Shown here piece by piece: positions 9,315-18,258 of a stretch of 64,000 nt of DNA (positions within the stretch are counted from its first letter, which is position 1; the number at the start of each line of letters is the position of its first letter). Origin of the DNA: an uncultured Clostridia bacterium (lineage in GTDB: Bacteria > Bacillota > Clostridia > TANB77 > CAG-508); the NCBI GenBank assembly GCA_934149005.1, contig CAKPDN010000006.1, forward strand, positions 1 through 64,000, written 5' to 3'. A model generated the notes under the pieces. It was given only the letters and a program-made list of their open reading frames with translations, was not told the DNA's origin and made no database searches. The translations under genes were made by a program, and so were the position numbers.

Positions 9315-10325
9315 ATGAATTGGTATTTACAAAGTGGAAAAGATTCAGATATAGTAATGAGTACAAGGATTAGATTTGCAAGAAATTTAAATGAATTTAA
9401 ATTTAATTTAAAAACAAAAACAGAAATAGAAAAATTAAAAAATAAAATAAAAGAAAATCTATTTGCAATTGGATTTGGGTTAAAATATTTAGAATTGAAA
9501 AACATGGATGATATAACAAAAATGAGCTTAGTAGAAAAAAGATTAATTAGTCCAGAATATGCATTAAATAAAAATGGTGAGGGAGCTATCTTAATAAATG
9601 ATGAAGAGAATATTTGTATAATGATAAATGATGATGACCATTTAAAAATACAAGTTTTTAGTTCTGGATTTGAACTAGAAAATACACTAAGCTTAGCAAT
9701 TGAAGTAGATAAAAAAATAGAAAATGTTTTGGGATATGCAACAAATAAAAAGTATGGATATTTAACAAGTCTTCCAACAAATTGTGGTACAGGATTAAAA
9801 GCATCAGTTATGGTACATTTATCAGCATTAGAAAAAACAAGAAATATAGATAAAGTATTTTACACAATAAATAATTTTGGTGTAAATATAATGGGAGAAT
9901 ATGGACAAGATGATGAAAATGTGCAAAATATATATCAAATTTCTAATAAAAGAACATTAGGAGTAACAGAACAAGAAATTATAGAAAATATAAAGATTGT
10001 TACAAATAAATTGGTTGAACAAGAAAGAAGAGCTAGAAAATTTTTAGCTAAAGATACAATTGATTTAGAAGATTCAATTTATAGAAGTTATGGATTGTTG
10101 AGTAATTGTAGAAAAATCTCGTTAGATGAAGCACAAAAATTAATTTCAAATATAAAAATGGGAACTGATTTAGGAATTTTTAAAGAATTAAATGATAGCA
10201 AAATTCAAAAATTGATTTTATATGTAAAACCTGCAAATATGCAAAAATATTTAGGTGAACAATATGAGACTTTAGAAAGAGATATAAAAAGAGCAGAAGT
10301 AATAAAGCAGATAATTAATAAATAA
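9315..10325 (+). CDS. mcsB: Protein arginine kinase McsB
   Basis: ATP:guanido phosphotransferase-family kinase that phosphorylates arginines, marking proteins for ClpCP and inactivating CtsR. It has MSTRIRFARNL near the N terminus (residues ~16-26), the Cys-containing LPTNCGTGLKASV, and RRARKF farther on. Length is 336 from the ATG at 9315 (MNWYLQSG), which has AAAGGTG upstream; the preceding in-frame GTG overlaps that site. Third gene of the ctsR operon. Confidence 0.95.
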   Translation: MNWYLQSGKDSDIVMSTRIRFARNLNEFKFNLKTKTEIEKLKNKIKENLFAIGFGLKYLELKNMDDITKMSLVEKRLISPEYALNKNGEGAILINDEENICIMINDDDHLKIQVFSSGFELENTLSLAIEVDKKIENVLGYATNKKYGYLTSLPTNCGTGLKASVMVHLSALEKTRNIDKVFYTINNFGVNIMGEYGQDDENVQNIYQISNKRTLGVTEQEIIENIKIVTNKLVEQERRARKFLAKDTIDLEDSIYRSYGLLSNCRKISLDEAQKLISNIKMGTDLGIFKELNDSKIQKLILYVKPANMQKYLGEQYETLERDIKRAEVIKQIINK

Positions 10326-10350
10326 AAAAAGAGAAAGGAAGTGTAGAAAG

Positions 10351-12822
10351 ATGACATACAAATTTACAAATAGAGCAAATAAAACAATTGAAATTGCAAA
10401 TGATATTGCCTTAGAGTTAGGACACAGTTATATAGGAACAGAACACATATTATATGGACTAGCTAAAGAAGGTGGTGGAGTTGCATCAAAAGTTTTAGAA
10501 AATGAGCAAGTAACATCAGAAGATATTTTAAATAAAATAGAAGAATTAATAGGAAGAGATGAGCCAATAGAAGATATAGTGGATTTTACACCAAGAACGA
10601 AGAGGGTTGTAGAATCAGCATTTATAGAAGCTAGAAAATTAGGATATAATTTTATAGGAACAGAACATCTTTTAATAGGAATATTAAGAGAAGGTGATTG
10701 TATAGCTGCTAAAATTTTGTTAGATTTAAATGTAAATATTCCAAAGCTATATAATGAAATTATAAAAGTCATAAATGAAGGAGAGGATTATCAAGGTGAT
10801 GAGTCAGCAAGTAATTTAGGTACTTCAAAAAGAAGAGAAAAGGGAAGTTATAATCAAACTCCTACTTTAAATCAATATGGGGAAGATTTAACTAAAAAAG
10901 CAGAAGAAGGTAAACTTGATCCAATTATAGGAAGAAAAGAAGAAATTGAAAGAGTTATTCAAGTTTTATCAAGAAGAACTAAAAATAATCCTTGCTTAAT
11001 AGGAGAACCTGGCGTTGGTAAAACAGCAGCTGTCGAAGGATTAGCTCAAAAAATAGTTGCAGGCGATGTACCGGAAGTATTAAAAGATAAAAGAGTTGTA
11101 ACATTAGATATTTCAGGAATGGTTGCAGGGGCAAAATATAGAGGGGATTTTGAAGAAAGAATCAAGAAGGCGTTAGAAGAAGTTAAAAAAGCAGGAGATG
11201 TAATACTCTTTATTGATGAAATTCATACAATAGTTGGTGCAGGTGCTGCTGAAGGGGCAATAGATGCAGCAAATATTTTAAAACCAATGCTTGCAAGAGG
11301 GGAAATTCAATTAGTTGGAGCAACTACTTTAAATGAATATAGAAAATATATTGAAAAAGATGCAGCATTAGAAAGAAGATTTAGTACAGTTATTGTAAAT
11401 GAACCATCAGAAAAAGATACAGTATTGATTTTAAAAGGAATTAGAGATAAATATGAAGCACATCATAATGTAAAAATTACAGATGAAGCAATAGAAACAG
11501 CAGTTAAATTATCTGTTAGATATGTAAATGATAGATTTTTACCAGATAAAGCAATAGATTTAATAGATGAAGCAGCATCTCGTGCAAGATTAAAAACATA
11601 TACAGAACCTGATAATTTAAAAACAATACAAGAAGATATTGAAAAAATAAAAAATGAAAAAGAAGAAGCTGTAATAAATCAAAAATTTGAGAAAGCAGCA
11701 GAACTAAGAGACAAAGAAAAAGTATTGAAAGAAAAATTTGAAAAAGAACAAAGTAAATGGAAAAATAAAAATACAAAATCAATAGTAACTATAAAAGAAG
11801 AAAATATAGCAGAAGTTATAGCTAGCTGGACAGGAATTCCAACTAAAAAGATAACTGAAGATGAAAACGAAAAATTAAAAAATTTAGAAAAAGAATTGCA
11901 TAAAAGAGTAGTTGGACAAAATGAAGCTGTAGAAGCGGTAGCAAAAGCAATAAGAAGAGGAAGAGTAGGGTTAAAAGACCCTAATAGACCAATAGGTTCA
12001 TTCTTATTTTTAGGACCAACAGGTGTTGGAAAAACAGAACTTTCAAAAGCTTTATCAGAAGTATTATTTGGTGATGAAAATTCAATGGTAAGAGTAGATA
12101 TGTCAGAATTTATGGAACCACATTCAGTATCTAAATTAATAGGTTCACCTCCAGGATATGTAGGATTTGATGATGGTGGACAATTAACAGAAAAAATAAG
12201 AAGAAAACCATATTCCGTAATATTATTTGATGAAATTGAAAAAGCACATCCAGATGTAATGAATATGCTACTTCAAGTTTTGGAAGATGGACGATTGACA
12301 GATAGTCAAGGAAGAACAGTAAATTTCAAGAATACAGTAATAATAATGACATCAAATTTAGGAGCAAGATTAATTACAGATAAAAAACATTTAGGATTTA
12401 CAAATTTAACAGAAAATAAAATTGAAGATACACAAAAAGAATATGAAGAAACTAAAAAAGAAGTTATGGCAGAATTAAAAAAAGAATTAAGACCAGAATT
12501 TATAAATCGAATAGATGAAATTATTGTATTCCATAAATTAAATAATAATGAAATTAGTCAAATTATAGATATTATGCTAAAAGAAGTTGTAAATAAGTTA
12601 AAAGAACAAAAATATAATATTGAATTAAAACCAGAAGTTAAGGAATTAATTGCAAAAGAGGGAATTGACAAAAATTTTGGTGCAAGACCTTTAAGAAGAA
12701 CAATTCAAAATTTAGTTGAAGACAAATTAGCAGAAGAAATTTTAGATGGTAAATTAAAAAAAGAAAAATTAGCAAAGTTTACTGTAAAAGAAGGAAAGAT
12801 GAGACAAGTGGGACAGTCCTAA
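10351..12822 (+). CDS. clpC: ATP-dependent Clp protease ATP-binding subunit ClpC
   Basis: HSP100 unfoldase partner of ClpP. Domains in order: two Clp-N repeats (1-~150), AAA+ domain 1 with Walker A GEPGVGKT, a middle UVR-containing coiled coil (NQKFEKAAELRDKEK), AAA+ domain 2 with GPTGVGKTEL, and a C-terminal D2-small domain with FGARPLRRTIQ. Length 823 is normal. The terminal KMRQVGQS and stop codon are encoded inside a palindromic repeat, giving the same GQS ending as MurI. Last gene of the CtsR-controlled operon. Confidence 0.97.
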   Translation: MTYKFTNRANKTIEIANDIALELGHSYIGTEHILYGLAKEGGGVASKVLENEQVTSEDILNKIEELIGRDEPIEDIVDFTPRTKRVVESAFIEARKLGYNFIGTEHLLIGILREGDCIAAKILLDLNVNIPKLYNEIIKVINEGEDYQGDESASNLGTSKRREKGSYNQTPTLNQYGEDLTKKAEEGKLDPIIGRKEEIERVIQVLSRRTKNNPCLIGEPGVGKTAAVEGLAQKIVAGDVPEVLKDKRVVTLDISGMVAGAKYRGDFEERIKKALEEVKKAGDVILFIDEIHTIVGAGAAEGAIDAANILKPMLARGEIQLVGATTLNEYRKYIEKDAALERRFSTVIVNEPSEKDTVLILKGIRDKYEAHHNVKITDEAIETAVKLSVRYVNDRFLPDKAIDLIDEAASRARLKTYTEPDNLKTIQEDIEKIKNEKEEAVINQKFEKAAELRDKEKVLKEKFEKEQSKWKNKNTKSIVTIKEENIAEVIASWTGIPTKKITEDENEKLKNLEKELHKRVVGQNEAVEAVAKAIRRGRVGLKDPNRPIGSFLFLGPTGVGKTELSKALSEVLFGDENSMVRVDMSEFMEPHSVSKLIGSPPGYVGFDDGGQLTEKIRRKPYSVILFDEIEKAHPDVMNMLLQVLEDGRLTDSQGRTVNFKNTVIIMTSNLGARLITDKKHLGFTNLTENKIEDTQKEYEETKKEVMAELKKELRPEFINRIDEIIVFHKLNNNEISQIIDIMLKEVVNKLKEQKYNIELKPEVKELIAKEGIDKNFGARPLRRTIQNLVEDKLAEEILDGKLKKEKLAKFTVKEGKMRQVGQS

Positions 12823-12850
12823 TTTGTCTCATCTTTTTGTCGAAAAATGT
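12795..12850 (+). repeat. Stop-codon-associated palindromic repeat, copy C
   Basis: AAAGATGAGACAA (12795-12807) pairs perfectly with TTGTCTCATCTTT (12824-12836), a 13-bp stem. The centre is GTGGGACAGTCC, and the tail TTTTTGTCGAAAAATG follows. The clpC TAA (12820-12822) is inside. The T-rich 3' side also makes it a plausible terminator. Confidence 0.8.
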
Positions 12851-12944
12851 CTGGACTTATATTTTCTAGGGTGTTTAAGGTGTGGAGATTTCAAGCTTTA
12901 GATACACATTATAAACAATAATTTTATAAATAATTAATAAGGAC

Positions 12945-12973
12945 TTGCAAACTATTTTTTTTTGATATAAAAT
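12945..12973 (+). promoter_or_regulatory. Predicted promoter for gap
   Basis: TTGCAA (12945-12950), 17-nt spacer, TAAAAT (12968-12973), giving a leader of about 115 nt before gap. Confidence 0.5.
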
Positions 12974-13095
12974 TGTATTGCCAAATAAAATTATGGTAAT
13001 AATAAAGGAAGTTATCTGTGATATAAAAGTTCATTCTATATTATTTAAATAATATAGACAATAAATTAGCAGTTAACTTAAAAAGGAGGAAAATT

Positions 13096-14112
13096 ATGTC
13101 AGTAAAAGTAGCCATTAATGGTTTTGGACGTATAGGACGTCTAGCGTTTAGACAAATGTTTGGAGCAGAAGGATATGAAATTGTTGCGATAAATGATTTA
13201 ACAAGTCCTGCAATGTTAGCTCAATTATTAAAATATGATTCAGCACAAGGAAGATATGAAAAAGCAGATACAGTAGTAGCTGGAGAAAATTCAATAACTG
13301 TAGATGGAAAAACAATCAAAATATATGCTGAAAAGGATGCAGCAAACTTACCTTGGGGAGAAATTGGAGTTGATGTTGTTTTAGAATGTACAGGATTCTA
13401 TACATCAAAAGATAAGGCACAAGCTCATATAGATGCGGGAGCTAAAAAAGTAGTAATTTCTGCACCAGCAGGAAAAGATTTACCAACAATAGTTTATGGT
13501 GTAAATGAAAAAATATTAACACCTGAGGATAAAATTATATCAGCAGCATCTTGTACAACAAACTGCTTAGCACCAATGGCAAAAGCATTAAATGATTATG
13601 CACCAATACAATCTGGAATAATGACAACAGTACATGCATATACAGGAGACCAAATGCTTTTAGATGGGCCACATAGAAAAGGGGATTTAAGAAGAGCCAG
13701 AGCAGCAGCTGTAAATATAGTTCCAAATACAACAGGAGCAGCTAAAGCTATAGGACTAGTTATACCAGAATTAAATGGAAAATTAATTGGTTCAGCTCAA
13801 AGAGTTCCAGTACCAACAGGTTCAACAACAATATTAGTTGCAGTTGTTAAAGGAGAAAACATTACAGAAGAGTCAATAAATGAAGCAATGAAGGCAGAAA
13901 GCAGTGAATCATTTGGATATACAGATGAATATTTAGTATCTTCAGATGTTATTGGAATGAGATATGGTTCATTATTTGATAGTACACAAACAATGGTAAC
14001 AGAGATAGGAGAAGGACTATATCAAGTTCAAGTAGTGTCTTGGTATGATAATGAAAATTCTTATACAAGCCAAATGGTTAGAACTATTAAGTATTTTGCA
14101 GAATTAGGGTAA
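13096..14112 (+). CDS. gap: Glyceraldehyde-3-phosphate dehydrogenase
   Basis: NAD-dependent phosphorylating GAPDH of glycolysis. The Rossmann start INGFGRIGR, the NAD-preferring Asp in AINDLTS (residues 31-37), the catalytic Cys153 in SAASCTTNC and the SWYDNE motif near the C terminus are all present. Length 338 is typical, with a strong AAGGAGG site. In many clostridia gap is directly followed by pgk; here about 4.1 kb of unrelated genes intervenes. A palindromic repeat begins just after the stop codon. Confidence 0.97.
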   Translation: MSVKVAINGFGRIGRLAFRQMFGAEGYEIVAINDLTSPAMLAQLLKYDSAQGRYEKADTVVAGENSITVDGKTIKIYAEKDAANLPWGEIGVDVVLECTGFYTSKDKAQAHIDAGAKKVVISAPAGKDLPTIVYGVNEKILTPEDKIISAASCTTNCLAPMAKALNDYAPIQSGIMTTVHAYTGDQMLLDGPHRKGDLRRARAAAVNIVPNTTGAAKAIGLVIPELNGKLIGSAQRVPVPTGSTTILVAVVKGENITEESINEAMKAESSESFGYTDEYLVSSDVIGMRYGSLFDSTQTMVTEIGEGLYQVQVVSWYDNENSYTSQMVRTIKYFAELG

Positions 14113-14116
14113 TAAA

Positions 14117-14172
14117 TGAGACAAGTGGGACAGTTCGAAAATGTCTCACTTTGTTGTCTTATTTTGTCGAAT
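14117..14172 (+). repeat. Stop-codon-associated palindromic repeat, copy D
   Basis: TGAGACA (14117-14123) pairs with TGTCTCA (14142-14148) around GTGGGACAGTTC, starting 5 bases after the gap stop. The tail TATTTTGTCGAATTTTG matches the inverted copy upstream of tpiA. The rest of the gap-to-14491 interval holds only the promoter at 14371. Confidence 0.75.
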
Positions 14173-14370
14173 TTTGCGTTCGATTGTATAGGTAATTTTA
14201 AAGTCTGTATTTACAATTAACAAAAATTATGATATACATAATATTACTATATAGTTGATATAGTTTTTTTAATTTCTTTTATATTATTTTTAGTCGATTA
14301 AATTCCCATACTGTTAAAAAGTTTAATTATAGATTGTAAAAATATTTCTAAATAAACTTTCACATAAATA

Positions 14371-14399
14371 TTGACATTTTAGTTTTATAATAATATAAT
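14371..14399 (+). promoter_or_regulatory. Predicted sigma-A promoter for the coiled-coil gene
   Basis: Perfect TTGACA (14371-14376), 17-nt spacer, perfect TATAAT (14394-14399). Confidence 0.8.
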
Positions 14400-14491
14400 T
14401 TTTTCATAGAATAAATTATAAAGATCAAAAAAAGTTATCTTGAAAATACATATAGCTATATAGTAAATATTTGAGGAAAGGAGGAATTCTT

Positions 14492-15067
14492 TTGGAAGAA
14501 AAAATATTAAATGAGCTTGCTTCTATTAATTTACAGCTTAAAGAAATAAATCAGAGATTTGAAGGAATAGATCAAAAATTCGAAGGAATAGATCAAAAAT
14601 TCGAAAGAATAGATCAAAAATTCGAAAGAATAGATCAAAAATTCGAAAGAATAGATCAAAAGTTTGAAACAACAAAAAAAGAAATAATTACAACAATAAG
14701 AGGAGAGTTTGATAAGAAACTTGAAACAACAAAAAAAGAAATAATTACAACAATAAGAGGAGAATTTGATCAGAAACTTGAAACAACAAAAAAAGAAATA
14801 ATTACAACAATAAGAGGAGAGTTTGATAAGAAACTTGAAACAACAAAAGAGGAAATAATTACAACAATAAGAGGAGAATTTGATCAGAAACTTAAAGCAA
14901 TGCAAAAACAAATAGAAAACAATGTATCATGTGCATTTAAAGAAAATATAGATTTCGTTTATGATAGAAAAAATGAACAACAGCATGAAATAGTAGAAGA
15001 ACTTAGAGAACATAAAGTAAGAACATTAAAAGGAGTAAAGGCATTTGAAAGAGCTTTGACAGTTTAA
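14492..15067 (+). CDS. Tandem-repeat coiled-coil protein, TTG start
   Basis: A 191-residue protein of unknown function with no signal peptide or membrane segment. It begins LEEKILNELASINLQLKEI, then carries five copies of a 7-residue unit (IDQKFER/G) and four copies of a 19-residue unit built on TTKKEIITTIRGEFD, all predicted to be coiled coil. The C-terminal 50 residues are not repetitive. The start is TTG at 14492 because AAGGAGG lies 7 nt upstream. It has its own promoter and terminator and belongs to the block separating gap from pgk. A structural or phage-derived function is possible. Confidence 0.7.
   Translation: MEEKILNELASINLQLKEINQRFEGIDQKFEGIDQKFERIDQKFERIDQKFERIDQKFETTKKEIITTIRGEFDKKLETTKKEIITTIRGEFDQKLETTKKEIITTIRGEFDKKLETTKEEIITTIRGEFDQKLKAMQKQIENNVSCAFKENIDFVYDRKNEQQHEIVEELREHKVRTLKGVKAFERALTV
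14564..14893 (+). repeat. Two nested tandem repeats: 5 x 21 bp then 4 x 57 bp
   Basis: Near-identical 21-bp units (GAATAGATCAAAAATTCGAA core) are followed by 57-bp units (GAAACAACAAAAAAAGAAAT start). Both periods are multiples of three, so changes in copy number keep the frame. Units alternate between AAG and CAG at one Lys/Gln position (GEFDKK versus GEFDQK), suggesting duplication of a two-unit block. Confidence 0.85.
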
Positions 15068-15075
15068 ATTTGAAT

Positions 15076-15110
15076 AAAAGTATTACATTAATTTGTAATG
15101 TGATACTTTT
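15076..15110 (+). terminator. Terminator after the coiled-coil gene
   Basis: AAAAGTATTACATTA pairs with TAATGTGATACTTTT across a 5-nt loop, ending in T residues. Confidence 0.75.
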
Positions 15111-15208
15111 AAAATAAAAATATATTAACCTATAAATAAAAATAAACATAAAATTCTAAAGAGAAATAATAAAAATTAAAAATCTTATATTGGAAGGGAA
15201 GAAAAAAT

Positions 15209-15562
15209 ATGGAAACAATAACAATAGATGAATTAATAGAAAAATTAAAAAAAATTGAGGGTAAAGGTATAATAACAAGAATGGAAGGGAACATAGAAGG
15301 TGAAATAGATATGAAACTTGATGAAATTAATAAAGAGAAGGATTTTATTAAAATAGTATATAATAAAAACAAGCGTAAAGTATTTGGGGATTCATTAAAA
15401 ATAAATTTCCACCAGATTAAAAGTATTGATTCTGATGAGGATACAGAATTTTATATATATTTAGATGGTGATCAAAGAATTATAATTTTTACAGATATAG
15501 ATATTTATTTTAATTATACTGTTTTGATGATTAGGAATAATTTGAGTAAAGCATCAAAATAA
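15209..15562 (+). CDS. Hypothetical protein
   Basis: Not recognised. A 117-residue soluble acidic protein, probably alpha/beta, beginning METITIDELIEKLKKIEGKG and ending in a hydrophobic strand (YFNYTVLMIRN). A GGAAGGGA ribosome binding site precedes the ATG. It lies between the coiled-coil gene and an oppositely oriented XRE regulator, with which it shares a bidirectional terminator. No domain is visible that would assign a function. Confidence 0.6.
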   Translation: METITIDELIEKLKKIEGKGIITRMEGNIEGEIDMKLDEINKEKDFIKIVYNKNKRKVFGDSLKINFHQIKSIDSDEDTEFYIYLDGDQRIIIFTDIDIYFNYTVLMIRNNLSKASK

Positions 15563-15575
15563 AATTGATGCTTTA
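15547..15575. terminator. Bidirectional terminator between convergent genes
   Basis: TAAAGCATCAA (15547-15557) pairs with TTGATGCTTTA (15565-15575). T runs occur on both strands. The stem overlaps the ends of both flanking genes. Confidence 0.75.
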
Positions 15576-15896
15576 TTTCAAACTATTAGATATATTTTCA
15601 CATAAATCTATAAAAAGTTTATGGTTTTTTTCTGGGATAGATTTTAAGACTTCTGTAAAAGTTTGACTAGCATTATTTTCTGTAATGCCGAAAACTAAAT
15701 AATCTAAACTTGTGTGCAATACAGAGCAAATATTACTGATTGTAGCTAGACTACAAATACTATTTCCTCTTTCGATTTCACTAATATATGAAGGTGAAAC
15801 ATCTATAATTTCAGATAATTTTTCTTGTGTTAAATTCATATTATTTCTTTTTAATTTGATTCTCTTGCCAATTTCTACGTAATTTAGTTCAACCAT
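15573..15896 (-). CDS. XRE-family helix-turn-helix regulator
   Basis: A 107-residue DNA-binding protein with an N-terminal HTH_3 domain: IGKRIKLKRNNMNLTQEKLSEIIDVSPSYISEIERG (~8-43). The C-terminal half (LDYLVFG...LFIDLCENIS) is helical and resembles short Xre or SinR-like regulators. The ATG at 15896 follows GAGGTG; the in-frame GTG three codons earlier overlaps that site. It is divergent from the RCC1-type surface gene with 130 bp between them, so it may control that promoter as well as its own. Confidence 0.85.
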   Translation of the reverse strand: MVELNYVEIGKRIKLKRNNMNLTQEKLSEIIDVSPSYISEIERGNSICSLATISNICSVLHTSLDYLVFGITENNASQTFTEVLKSIPEKNHKLFIDLCENISNSLK

Positions 15897-15961
15897 AATT
15901 AACACCTCGTTTGTATAATATTTTATAATTTAAAAAAATAAAAGAAAATCAACTAAAAATG

Positions 15962-15990
15962 TTGAACTATAACCAAAAGTGTAGTACAAT
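15962..15990 (+). promoter_or_regulatory. Predicted promoter of the RCC1-type surface gene
   Basis: TTGAAC (15962-15967), 17-nt spacer, TACAAT (15985-15990), in the divergent intergenic region shared with the XRE regulator gene. Confidence 0.55.
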
Positions 15991-16027
15991 GTTTTAAAAA
16001 TGAAAACAAAAGAGGAGGATTTTAGTA

Positions 16028-17857
16028 ATGAAAAAATTTAAAAATAAAGGAATAACATTAATAGCACTTGTAATTACAATAATAATTTTATTAATCTTAT
16101 CAGGAGTAGTAATATCACAATTATCAGAAAGTGGACTAATAAATAAAACAGAACAAGCAAAAATAGAAACAAGATACAAAGCTGCAAAAGAACAAATAAA
16201 TATGGAATTAATGTTAGTACAAACACAATGTTTTGAACAGAAAAAAGAATATAATATAAAAGAAATTGCACTAAATATGAAAGAATCAGGAGAAATAACA
16301 ATAAATAAGGTATATAATAAAGAAATAGCATCAATAAGTGAAGGAATAGAAATAAATGAAGAAAGTATAGAGGCAATAGTAATATCAGTAGATAATTATT
16401 CAGAATTCAATTTTTTAATAGGAGAAAGCACAAAAATAGAAGGAGTATTGAATACAGAAAAACTAGATATGGTAGATAAAACAGATTTTATACAATTAGA
16501 AGAATTTGAAAAAAATATATTTAAAGTTTCAAAGATGGAAGGAACAACAATAACATATACAACAGAACCAGAAGGATATACAACTCAAGATAGTATAAAG
16601 TTAGCAGTAAAAATAAGTAATCCAAAAGGAATAAAAACAGTAGAATTTCCAGATGGAGGAAAAGTAGAATGTTTTGGAAGTAAAGAATATGCAAAAGATT
16701 TTCTTAATATAGTAAATGGAACATATGAATATAAAGTAGTAGATATGGATGGAATTGAAACAATAAAGAATATAGTAATAGATAAAATTGATAAATTAGC
16801 ACCATTAGATTTTACACCAGAAGTACAAAAAGATGGTGATACAATAACAATAATTGAAAATGGGCAAGATGCAGAAGCAGATGGAACAAGTAGTAAAAGC
16901 GGAATAGACTATTATGAATATTATGTAATAGATGAAAAAAATAAAACAATAAAATATGAAACAAATAAGATAGATAAGCTTACAGTTGGAACATATAAAG
17001 TATATGTAATAGCATATGATAAAGCAGGAAATAGTAGAAAATCAAGTGAAGTAATCATAAAAATATCATTGCAATTTATTAATATTTTTTCTTCTGACAA
17101 TAGTACTTTTGCGATAGATAATAAAGGAAAATTATGGGGATGGGGTGGAAACAGTGATGGAATATTACTGGATGGAACAACAAACAGCAGTTATACTCCC
17201 ATACAAGTAATGAAAGGAACAAAAATTACTCAAATATCAGGAGGAACGAGTCATTGGTTTGCAATAGATGAAGAAGGTAACACATATGCATGGGGAAGCT
17301 GTTATAGTGGACAACTTGGAAATGGGGTTGATTCACCTTCAAGTTCATTAAGGAGTCCGACAATTATTAGTAGAGAAAAAAATTTTACTAAAATTTCGGC
17401 TGGATATGCAGCAAGTGGTGCGATAGATAAATTAGGAAATTTGTGGGCATGGGGAAATGAAGATTACTTGAGATTTATTTCTAGTAAAAATGTAAGTAAT
17501 CCTACGCAAATAACAAGTAATACTAAATTTACAGATGTATCTATTGGAGAAAAATTCGGCGTTGCAATAGATGAAAATAAAAAAATTTGGACATGGGGAA
17601 GCAGTGGACCTAAGTTAGGAAAAGGAAATTCTTCGTATTATAATGGTCCAAGTAAAATAGCAGAACAAACAAATTTTAAAAGTATTAGCACAGGAAGCGA
17701 ACATGCATTAGCGATAGATGAGAATGGTAATATTTGGTCTTGGGGAACCAATATGCAAGGACAGTTGGGAACAGGAGATACAAATACTAGAACAGTTTCT
17801 GAGAGAATAACAAATCGGAATAGTATTCGAACAGATATATACATATGGGAATTCTAA
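16028..17857 (+). CDS. Prepilin-like surface protein with RCC1-type propeller, truncated by frameshift
   Basis: The N terminus has a prepilin-type leader and helix (KNKGITLIALVITI), followed by an uncharacterised domain, an Ig-like segment (~150-340) and RCC1/BNR-like blades with the repeated AID..G..W.WG motif. Five blades are readable before the frame ends abnormally (after ITNRNSIRTDIYIWEF). Two more blades continue in the +1 frame to 18122, completing seven, the number of a closed RCC1 propeller. The gene is therefore either recently frameshifted, affected by a sequencing error, or subject to frameshifting. Display on the cell surface is inferred. Confidence 0.85.
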   Translation: MKKFKNKGITLIALVITIIILLILSGVVISQLSESGLINKTEQAKIETRYKAAKEQINMELMLVQTQCFEQKKEYNIKEIALNMKESGEITINKVYNKEIASISEGIEINEESIEAIVISVDNYSEFNFLIGESTKIEGVLNTEKLDMVDKTDFIQLEEFEKNIFKVSKMEGTTITYTTEPEGYTTQDSIKLAVKISNPKGIKTVEFPDGGKVECFGSKEYAKDFLNIVNGTYEYKVVDMDGIETIKNIVIDKIDKLAPLDFTPEVQKDGDTITIIENGQDAEADGTSSKSGIDYYEYYVIDEKNKTIKYETNKIDKLTVGTYKVYVIAYDKAGNSRKSSEVIIKISLQFINIFSSDNSTFAIDNKGKLWGWGGNSDGILLDGTTNSSYTPIQVMKGTKITQISGGTSHWFAIDEEGNTYAWGSCYSGQLGNGVDSPSSSLRSPTIISREKNFTKISAGYAASGAIDKLGNLWAWGNEDYLRFISSKNVSNPTQITSNTKFTDVSIGEKFGVAIDENKKIWTWGSSGPKLGKGNSSYYNGPSKIAEQTNFKSISTGSEHALAIDENGNIWSWGTNMQGQLGTGDTNTRTVSERITNRNSIRTDIYIWEF

Positions 17858-18122
17858 TATAGCGATAGATGAAAGTGGAAATATCTGGGCTTGGGGATAT
17901 AATGGAAATTATAATTTAGGAAACGGAAGTACAGCAAATGTACTAAAACCAACACAAATGACAACAAAAATTAAATTTGAAAAAGCAACAATTGGGTATT
18001 CAAGTGGTAAGGCAATTGATGAAAATGGAAAACTATGGTCATGGGGAAAAGGATATAATGGGGATGGAACATTTTCGAGTCATTATTATGATACTACATT
18101 TCATATAGTGGAAGATATATAA
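17820..18122 (+). pseudogene. Out-of-frame 3' remainder of the RCC1-type gene (blades 6 and 7)
   Basis: Reading +1 relative to the upstream gene gives FEQIYTYGNSNIAIDESGN and a second blade ending KLWSWGKGYNG, then a natural stop after HIVEDI. There is no ribosome binding site or start codon of its own. The junction lies near 17812-17826; the segment aligns position by position with the blade FTDVSIGEKFGVAID upstream. Confidence 0.85.
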
Positions 18123-18150
18123 ATAAATACCCAATTAAGAAATAATCAAA

Positions 18151-18176
18151 AGAATACTTGAAAAGTGTTCTTTTTT
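18151..18176 (+). terminator. Terminator after the RCC1-type gene
   Basis: AGAATACTT (18151-18159) pairs with AAGTGTTCT (18163-18171, one G-T pair), followed by T6. Confidence 0.8.
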
Positions 18177-18258
18177 GTTATAAAATTGTATTACATTAAG
18201 AAAATAGGTAAATACTATAAAAAATGCCAAATTTTAAAATTTAGGAGGAATGGAAAAG

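Noticed and set aside
14531..14911. 126-codon minus-strand repeat frame (CFKFLIK... repeats)
   Set aside because: Exact antisense of the tandem coiled-coil repeats. The plus-strand frame has the promoter, ribosome binding site and terminator.
15994..16179. 61-codon minus-strand membrane-like frame
   Set aside because: Antisense of the hydrophobic prepilin helix of the RCC1-type gene; no ribosome binding site.
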